Assembly: GCA_031283085.1 (NCBI GenBank)
Contig: JAITCM010000039.1
Location: 1 to 64,000, forward strand
DNA from: Chitinispirillales bacterium
GTDB taxonomy: Bacteria; Fibrobacterota; Chitinivibrionia; Chitinivibrionales; Chitinispirillaceae
Reading direction: 5' to 3'
Length of the DNA: 64,000 nucleotides
Within the stretch, counting starts at the first letter, position 1; every line of letters starts with the position of its first letter. Of the stretch, positions 44,720 through 50,933 are shown piece after piece. A program made the translations under genes and the position numbers. The notes below the pieces were generated by a model. That model ran no database searches. It saw nothing but the letters and a program-made list of their open reading frames with translations, and was not told the DNA's origin.

Positions 44720-46045
44720 ATGGCATCCCGTATCGGATTAAAAATTCTAACAATAGTATGCGCTTTCGGCGTTTGGGGGCTTGCTTACGCTCAGGATGAC
44801 GTCGATAACATCGATGAATCGTCCGAAGAATTAATCAATAGCGCTAATGACGTTGGCATTGACGGCGTTAATTCCGGCGATGTCGCCGATATTGCCGGCA
44901 AACCGAAGAAATCCTCCAGGTCCGGGAAATCAAAGAAGTCCGATAAACCGTCCGAAACCGAAGAATTATCAACTTCGCCGCCGCCTGAAAAATCGTCGGG
45001 CAACGCCGTCAAGGTCAAAGGCCTGGTGGCGGCGGGGGTGGATATTAACCGGAAAATCAGCGGCAAGAGCGGCACGGTTACGGTTGACCGCAACCGCGTG
45101 GGCAAGGGGGAGTTGGAATTCTCCGTCCAGCCGGTCAAAAAAGTACGGGCGGAAATAGGGATTGAGTACAATATAAACGGGCGGGTTCCCATAACCGACT
45201 CGCTATGGAGGCTAACCGTAACCCCTGACTCCGATATAGGCACATCCTACGTTACCGACGCCGGACTGGTCAATAAAACCGTGCTGGGCCCCTACGTAAC
45301 CATAGACAAACTCTACGGGCAGTACAACATCGTGAGCAACGGCGCCGTCCGCGCCGGCATAATGAAGAAATCTTTCGGACACGAGGAGCGGGCGGGGTTG
45401 GACGAGAGGTACTTCCTCAAGCGCTCTATCGTAAGCGACGGCCTCGATGAGTTAGGCTTCTTAAACCACGACCTGACCTTTTCCTACCGCCACGACCTGT
45501 CGAACGACCAACTGCGCCTGACCGGCGCTTTCTCGTGGCCCGTGGCCGACTCCCTCACCTACCTGCAAAACTACTCCGCGCAATACAAAATGAACGGAAA
45601 CATGGAGTTCATATTGGCGGGCGTAGTAAAGCATTACGCCGACAGCGCCAACCCCTCCACGACTTTCGCCGCCTCCCTGTCGTTTCGGCACGACGCCGCT
45701 CTCGTGAGCGAAGCGGAATTGACCGCAGGTACCAATCCGCTGATATGGGCGTTGAATTACAGAAAGACGACGCTCTTCGGCGCCCGCCTGCAGGAGCGGT
45801 TCCCCATAGATATCAACTCAAAAACCCTGCGCCGCGTAATCCCGGCGGTAGAAGCAGCCGTCTATACGGCCGACGCCGACAGCGGTCACGTGGATACCCA
45901 GATTCGGGCGGGCGTGGCGCTTTGCTTCGCCAAAAACAACGCCTTCCAATTCAGAAACAACTTCGGCACGGTCATCAGGACGGCGGACGGCGGCAGCAAA
46001 GCCAGGCGGTACAGGTTCGACAGTGAGGTTCTGGTCGTCTTCTAA
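44720..46045 (+). CDS. Predicted outer-membrane beta-barrel protein
   Basis: 441 aa, family not recognised. A signal peptide covers about residues 1-24 ('ILTIVCAFGVWGLAYA'). A disordered Ser/Lys/Asp-rich segment (about 25-95) resembles the linker of the DUF4956 neighbour. The rest alternates polar and hydrophobic residues in strand-length blocks with tight turns ('RAEIGIEYNINGRVPITDSL', 'AVEAAVYTADADSGHVDTQI'). It ends in 'RYRFDSEVLVVF', a terminal Phe as required by the BAM signal. Probably an outer-membrane channel or anchor for this cluster. GGAGGAA lies 9 bases before the ATG. Phosphate-selective porins are a possible relative, but I see no firm motif. Confidence 0.72.
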   Translation: MASRIGLKILTIVCAFGVWGLAYAQDDVDNIDESSEELINSANDVGIDGVNSGDVADIAGKPKKSSRSGKSKKSDKPSETEELSTSPPPEKSSGNAVKVKGLVAAGVDINRKISGKSGTVTVDRNRVGKGELEFSVQPVKKVRAEIGIEYNINGRVPITDSLWRLTVTPDSDIGTSYVTDAGLVNKTVLGPYVTIDKLYGQYNIVSNGAVRAGIMKKSFGHEERAGLDERYFLKRSIVSDGLDELGFLNHDLTFSYRHDLSNDQLRLTGAFSWPVADSLTYLQNYSAQYKMNGNMEFILAGVVKHYADSANPSTTFAASLSFRHDAALVSEAELTAGTNPLIWALNYRKTTLFGARLQERFPIDINSKTLRRVIPAVEAAVYTADADSGHVDTQIRAGVALCFAKNNAFQFRNNFGTVIRTADGGSKARRYRFDSEVLVVF

Positions 46046-46278
46046 TGTAAATGTAAAGCGCCATAACCCCGCAGGGGGCGGTTAATTTATACCATATAAG
46101 TACGTAATCTTAATACAAAAATAATTCAAAAAAAATCGCGCATTCCGGCGCGTCCGCGTATATATTGATAATACCGTGTAATTATTTTGTAAAAGATGTG
46201 TATATTCGGATTTTTTTTTGGTATATTATATAATTATATGACAATATTTCAATGAACAATTAATTAAGGAGGCATGAT

Positions 46279-48024
46279 ATGCCCGCGTCAACGAAAAAGA
46301 ACCTGTTTGGATTCAAACTGGCGCTGCTGGGGGCGGCGGTTTTGGCGGCTAACTCGTTTGCGGCGTTGCCGGAGATGAGGATTACAGCGAGCAAAGAACC
46401 GACATCGAGAAGCGGCGGTAGCTGCCCGGGCGCCTGGTCTGCCGCGACAGGTACGCACTTGTTCGATTATGTTGCCGTAACAAACTTTCAAATTACGGGC
46501 GCAAGCGTCGCAAAGGACAACATTACCAGAAGTTCGAAGCCCGACTCTTTAAGGCTGCGCGGAAATTCTACCGCGGACGCGACAAAAAAACCATACAGGA
46601 TAAAGTTCGGCGAAAAAGTCTCCCTCTTCGGCAAAGAAGCGGCTAAAAGCTGGGTTCTGCTCGCTAATTACTACGACGGAACATTCGCGCTAAACGCCAT
46701 TGCCTTTGAGATGGGCACACGAATGGGCCTCGAATACACGAACTCTTCCCAATTGGTGGATTTGTACATAAATAACCAGTATAAGGGTATTTACCAGCTT
46801 ACGGAGCAGGTTCAAGCCAATGACGCAAGGGTTAACCTGAGGGAAAAGCACAGAGGCTGGCTCATGGAGCTTGACTACCACGCCCCGGCGTCGGACGAGT
46901 GCAAACAGGCGTTTGTCGCTGACCCCGCCCCCTCGTCCGGCGGCGGCCAATGTTATTATAACTGCCCTCCGGCTACCACCAGCGGCAATTACAACCTCAC
47001 CTTATTCATAAAGTCGCCGCAACTGGACGACACGTCGTTTACGAGGAACCCGAACGATTCGTCATCGCTTCGTTTTGTTAAGACCGACATTAATAACCTT
47101 GTCACTAAAATGAAAGCGAGCAACTTCCCGGAAAACGGCTACCGCGACATGATAGACCTTGACAGTTACGCTAAGTATGTGTTGATACAGCTGGTTTTGG
47201 ACAACTTTGACTTCAACAGCAAAACTCAGACAGGGGGTCTGCCGGGTTCAAATTACCTTTACAGGAGAGACAGTAGCAGCTCCTCGAAAATCAAGGCGGG
47301 TCCGCTTTGGGATTTCGACTTGGCGGCGGGCGTGAGGAATGACGGGGGTGGCTTTTGCTTTTCCGGTCAACAATGCCCTCCCGGTTTTCCACAGCATTAC
47401 CAAACTTACCAGGACCCTGTCACGCCTACCAGCCAGAATTACAGCCACGCTTTCTACAAGAGGCTTTGGGAGGACAAAGTGTTCAAGGCCAAGTACAAGA
47501 AATTGTGGCTTAAGCACAAGAGCGATTTCCAGGCCATGAGTTCGCTTATAGACAACATAAAATCCCAAGTGGAAAACAGCGTTGAGAGTAAAGGCGCCAA
47601 CGCGTGGGCCAATAACACAATGATGGGCGGCGGCACATTGACCAGGAATCAATTCAACACCGAAGTCACCAACCTGAAAACGTGGCTGACCAACCGAATC
47701 AATTGGGTTGACGGGCAAATTAACGTGAACAGTATCGACACATCTTGGGACATCCAGAGCTCGCCGGAATATCCGACGCCGGTAGTGTCGTCGGCCCCGG
47801 CCAAATCAGGCAACAGCCTGTCGGTAGTCAAAAACGGCCTGAATATAAGCGCAACCGCCAACGCGTCGATGAAAGTCTTCTCTTTATCCGGTGTCAAGGT
47901 GCGCAATCAGTCTTTCTCGGCCGGAACCTACGCCGTAAAATTAGGCGACCTGCCGCAGGGGGTGTACCTGGTGCGAGTGAACTTAGACGGGGTTAAGAAG
48001 ACGGTGCGGGTGCCGGTGCGGTAA
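46279..48024 (+). CDS. Secreted CotH-kinase family protein with C-terminal sorting-type domain, copy 1
   Basis: 581 aa. Signal peptide about 1-29. The CotH fold shows 'RLRGNSTADATKKPYRIKFG' (nucleotide-side strand with Lys), 'LVDLYINNQYKGIYQLTEQV', and the catalytic acidic pair region 'LVLDNFDFNSKTQ' with 'IKAGPLWDFDLAAGVR'. CotH kinases phosphorylate Ser in spore-coat and some pathogen proteins. A Cys-rich insert ('CYYNCPPATT') is unusual. The end ('MKVFSLSGVKVRNQSFSAGT', 'GVYLVRVNLDGVKKTVRVPV') looks like a type IX-type C-terminal signal, so the kinase is probably outside the cell. AAGGAGG lies 6 bases before the ATG. A second copy follows. Confidence 0.87.
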   Translation: MPASTKKNLFGFKLALLGAAVLAANSFAALPEMRITASKEPTSRSGGSCPGAWSAATGTHLFDYVAVTNFQITGASVAKDNITRSSKPDSLRLRGNSTADATKKPYRIKFGEKVSLFGKEAAKSWVLLANYYDGTFALNAIAFEMGTRMGLEYTNSSQLVDLYINNQYKGIYQLTEQVQANDARVNLREKHRGWLMELDYHAPASDECKQAFVADPAPSSGGGQCYYNCPPATTSGNYNLTLFIKSPQLDDTSFTRNPNDSSSLRFVKTDINNLVTKMKASNFPENGYRDMIDLDSYAKYVLIQLVLDNFDFNSKTQTGGLPGSNYLYRRDSSSSSKIKAGPLWDFDLAAGVRNDGGGFCFSGQQCPPGFPQHYQTYQDPVTPTSQNYSHAFYKRLWEDKVFKAKYKKLWLKHKSDFQAMSSLIDNIKSQVENSVESKGANAWANNTMMGGGTLTRNQFNTEVTNLKTWLTNRINWVDGQINVNSIDTSWDIQSSPEYPTPVVSSAPAKSGNSLSVVKNGLNISATANASMKVFSLSGVKVRNQSFSAGTYAVKLGDLPQGVYLVRVNLDGVKKTVRVPVR

Positions 48025-48057
48025 AAAAGCAGTTACAAGTTACAAGGCGGTATGTAG

Positions 48058-48079
48058 GGGCGGGCCCGTGCGGCCGCCC
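48058..48079 (+). terminator. GC-rich hairpin between the two CotH-like genes
   Basis: GGGCGG(G)CC pairs with GGCCGCCC around a five-base loop, followed by TTTT. It is related to the palindromes at 1840, 49851 and 50868. It lies just before the AAGGAGG site of the next gene, so it may reduce rather than stop readthrough. Confidence 0.6.
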
Positions 48080-48099
48080 TTTTAAGGAGGAGATATGCA

Positions 48100-49773
48100 A
48101 TGCCGGTATCAACACAAAAAACCGCGTTTCTGTTCAGGCTCGCCGTACTTGCCGTAATGTTGCTTGCCGTCCACTCGTTTTCGGCTCTCCCGGAACTCAA
48201 GGTCAGCACCTTGAGCAGGGCCGCCATAAACTCGCCCGCGGCGACGCTGTTTACGCAGGCGCAGCAGACCGCAAACAACTGCCAAAACCACCTTATTTAC
48301 ACTCACAGGTACGTCCCCATGACGCTTACGCTGACCGGCACGGGCAACACGGCGTACGACATTTCCGTGTCGGGGTACAGGGACTCTATCCGCGGGCGAG
48401 GCAACTCCACCTGGGCCGGGGACAAGAAGCCCTACAGAATAAAATTCAACGAAGCCAAGGCGATGTTCGGGTCGAAAAAGCACAAAAGCTGGGCGCTTTT
48501 GGCCAACTGGTACGACCAGACGTTTACCTTAAACGCCGTCGGGTTCGAGTTGGGCAAACGCGTAGGGCTTGAGGGCACCCCCAACCAGTACCTCGTGGAC
48601 TTCTATCTAAACGATGAATACAAGGGGATTTACCAGATAACGGACATAGCCCACGTGAACAAGGGGAGGCTGGAGATAGACGAGAACGAGGGCTGGCTTG
48701 TCGAGTTCGATTACCACTGCCCAAGCACCTCGGACGAGGTTGATTTTGCCACCGATTATCCGAACTCGCCGTCCGGTTCCAAGCTGCACACATTCATAAA
48801 GTCGCCGGAAGATTTGCCGAACCTGTCCGGTTACAATTTTGTGAAAAACGACGTAAATAACCTTATGAGGGCGATGTTTGCGGTAACCGGTTTCCCGGAG
48901 AACGGCTACCGCGATTTGGTGGACTTGGAGAGCGTCGCAAAATATTTGATGCTGGAACAGTTTTTGGATAATTTTGATTTTAACAACAAATCGAACGCTT
49001 CCGGCTTCCCGGCCTCAAATTTTTTTCACAAGGACAAAGGCGGCAAAATTAAGGCCGGACCCATTTGGGACCTGGATTTGACAGGGGGGGTGGAGTATAA
49101 CACTTTCCCCAAGCACTTTACGACGTATAGAACCCCTGTAATGCCGAGACACGCTTTTTACAAGAGATTTTTTGACGACCCCGTATTCCTGGCTAAATTT
49201 AAAAAGAATTGGATTAGGCATAAGCCGGATATTCAGGCAATGCCCGGTATGATTGATTCCATAGCCGCCGTCGTGCAGGGCTCCGTAGAGAGAAATTTCG
49301 CGCTTCAAATCGGCAGCCAGCCGTGTAATCCCACCTGCACACGGGGGAGCGGCGGGTTTCCCAATATGCCGCCGATTGTATTGGGGAATTTGCAGGCGTA
49401 CAGGGATGAAATCGCCAAATTGAAAACGTGGTGGGGCAACAGGATTACTTTCTTTCAACAGGAAATAGACAACATGAACATCGACACCACAAAGGACATC
49501 GCCGACCCTCCGGGCAACACGACGCCGGCAGCGCCGTCGGCGCGGCAACAAAAGCATACGGTCGGATTGAAGGTGGCCGAGAACTGGTTGACCTTAACGG
49601 CGAATAATCGGGCGGAAACGGTTATTGTCTCACTGAACGGAAACATTATAAGAAAGAATGTTTTCACAGCCGGAAGCCATTCGGTACGGCTGGGGGATTT
49701 GCCGAAAGGTATGTATTTGGTACGGGTGGAGCTGGACGGGGTTAGAAAGATGGCGCGGGTAGCGGTGAGGTGA
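48100..49773 (+). CDS. Secreted CotH-kinase family protein with C-terminal sorting-type domain, copy 2
   Basis: 557 aa paralog of the preceding gene with the same layout: signal peptide (about 1-28), CotH core, sorting-type end. Motifs are closer to the family norm: 'SIRGRGNSTWAGDKKPYRIK', 'YLVDFYLNDEYKGIYQITDI', 'FLDNFDFNNKSNASGFPASN' and 'KAGPIWDLDLTGGVEY'. The end is 'GMYLVRVELDGVRKMARVAV'. The pair likely arose by tandem duplication and may act on different surface substrates. AAGGAGG lies 9 bases before the ATG, and a hairpin terminator with T6 follows at 49851. Confidence 0.88.
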   Translation: MPVSTQKTAFLFRLAVLAVMLLAVHSFSALPELKVSTLSRAAINSPAATLFTQAQQTANNCQNHLIYTHRYVPMTLTLTGTGNTAYDISVSGYRDSIRGRGNSTWAGDKKPYRIKFNEAKAMFGSKKHKSWALLANWYDQTFTLNAVGFELGKRVGLEGTPNQYLVDFYLNDEYKGIYQITDIAHVNKGRLEIDENEGWLVEFDYHCPSTSDEVDFATDYPNSPSGSKLHTFIKSPEDLPNLSGYNFVKNDVNNLMRAMFAVTGFPENGYRDLVDLESVAKYLMLEQFLDNFDFNNKSNASGFPASNFFHKDKGGKIKAGPIWDLDLTGGVEYNTFPKHFTTYRTPVMPRHAFYKRFFDDPVFLAKFKKNWIRHKPDIQAMPGMIDSIAAVVQGSVERNFALQIGSQPCNPTCTRGSGGFPNMPPIVLGNLQAYRDEIAKLKTWWGNRITFFQQEIDNMNIDTTKDIADPPGNTTPAAPSARQQKHTVGLKVAENWLTLTANNRAETVIVSLNGNIIRKNVFTAGSHSVRLGDLPKGMYLVRVELDGVRKMARVAVR

Positions 49774-49850
49774 AAGGCAGTTACAAGTTACAAGGTACAA
49801 GGTAAAAGGTAAAAGACATTGGTTAGCTGTCAGATAAGATTGGGATGCAG

Positions 49851-49877
49851 GGGCGGCCATTCGCGGCGCCCTTTTTT
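49851..49877 (+). terminator. Intrinsic terminator of the CotH cluster
   Basis: GGGCG(G)CC / GGCGCCC stem with a short loop (ATTCGC region), followed by six T. It ends the + strand cluster that starts at 40922. Same family as the GC-rich palindromes elsewhere in the window. Confidence 0.7.
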
Positions 49878-49913
49878 GTTGAATTATATTACAGATTTTC
49901 AATCTCCTCGGAG

Positions 49914-50801
49914 CTAAAGCCGGTCAGTTTCGAGATTTTTTGTATGGGGGTTCCGGCAGCTTTTCAATTCCGCGGCGAACTTGCGTTTCAACTCATTTTC
50001 GCGCCGCTTGGCAACGGCTAATTCGCGTTCTTTCTCCGCCAGCGCGTCCTGTGCCCGTATTAACTCCCCGGTGGTCAGGTCATCGTGCCTCTCCCAGTAC
50101 GCCTCTTCGTCCAAAAGCTTGCGCTCCCGAGGGTCGGTGCCTATGTAATGCAGCACGTCGGCCATCCTCTTAACCGCGCTGTCGTCGAGCGGATAGCGGT
50201 AGTCGATGGTATCCTCACGGTAGTCGGCAAAGTTTTTCTGCTCAAAGACGCTCAATATCTTTTCAAGCCTTGTGCGCGGTTCCCCGTTGATATTTATCCG
50301 CGGCGCCTGTATTATGAAAGAATCGTGCGTGAGCAGTTCCACAAACCTCTCTTTGGTGTCCAATACCCTGTTATTCAGCATATCGACATACTGACGGGCA
50401 ACCTTCAGGCACGGGGTGTCAACATATTTCAGTTTGAACCCCAGGAAATAGACGGTGACTATGGGGATAGGGCTTTTTTCGTCCGCTTTCGGCAGGTATC
50501 CGGCGATGGCGAGGTACTCCCGGAAGCGCATGATATTTTCGGCGCCGCTCCCCTTTTGCATTTCGATTAGGATTTTTTGCGTAGCGCCGGCCCTGTCTTT
50601 TACGACGGCGCGGTAGTCGACGCGCAGGAACTTGGGGCGCAAGTCGGCGCTGTCGCCCATTGGCTTGTTGTGCTCGGATTCGGAGAGTTGGATTTCTACC
50701 ACTTCCGTCTCCAAGAGCGTCCCAATCATCGCCTTCGCGATTTCGGGGTCGCGGGCGAGTTGCTTGAACGCGGTGTCGAACAGGGGGTTGGCTATTATCA
50801 T
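49914..50801 (-). CDS. Rpn-family PD-(D/E)XK nuclease/putative transposase, 3' end frameshifted
   Basis: 295 aa. Family opening 'NPLFDTAFKQLARDPEIAKA' and a restriction-like core: 'LRVDYRAVVKDRAGATQKIL' with 'IEMQKGSGAEN' gives D...ExQK. Rpn proteins promote recA-independent recombination in E. coli and are also linked to phage defence. The reading frame ends 'LKSCRNPHTKN...', unlike the family. In the next frame the typical end 'GTPIQKISKLTGFSSEEIEN' runs to a stop at 49889-49891. One extra C in TGCCGG (about 49946) would explain it. The missing 20 residues are probably not catalytic, so activity may survive. No Shine-Dalgarno is seen. Confidence 0.85.
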   Translation of the reverse strand: MIIANPLFDTAFKQLARDPEIAKAMIGTLLETEVVEIQLSESEHNKPMGDSADLRPKFLRVDYRAVVKDRAGATQKILIEMQKGSGAENIMRFREYLAIAGYLPKADEKSPIPIVTVYFLGFKLKYVDTPCLKVARQYVDMLNNRVLDTKERFVELLTHDSFIIQAPRININGEPRTRLEKILSVFEQKNFADYREDTIDYRYPLDDSAVKRMADVLHYIGTDPRERKLLDEEAYWERHDDLTTGELIRAQDALAEKERELAVAKRRENELKRKFAAELKSCRNPHTKNLETDRL

Positions 50802-50867
50802 ACGTTAAAAATAATATCGGGAGGGATTAATACGCGCAATTGTTTTGTTTTCCTGTCGTCAAAAAAA

Positions 50868-50891
50868 GGGGCGGCCCCGCGGGGCCGCCCC
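50868..50891 (-). terminator. Perfect 24-bp palindromic terminator of ppdK
   Basis: Perfect 12+12 inverted repeat (half GGGGCGGCCCCG). On the minus strand it is followed by TTTTTTTG. It ends the ppdK transcript (stop at 50934) and nearly matches the recJ terminator at 1840. Confidence 0.85.
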
Positions 50892-50933
50892 TGCGATGTA
50901 ATATAAGGACGCGATAAATCGCGCCCTTACGGT

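Noticed and set aside
46046-46278. Hairpin-like 'AACCCCGCAGGGGGCGGTT' after the barrel gene
   Set aside because: The arms pair poorly and no T run follows, so I did not call a terminator. The rest of the gap is AT-rich promoter-like sequence before the first CotH gene.
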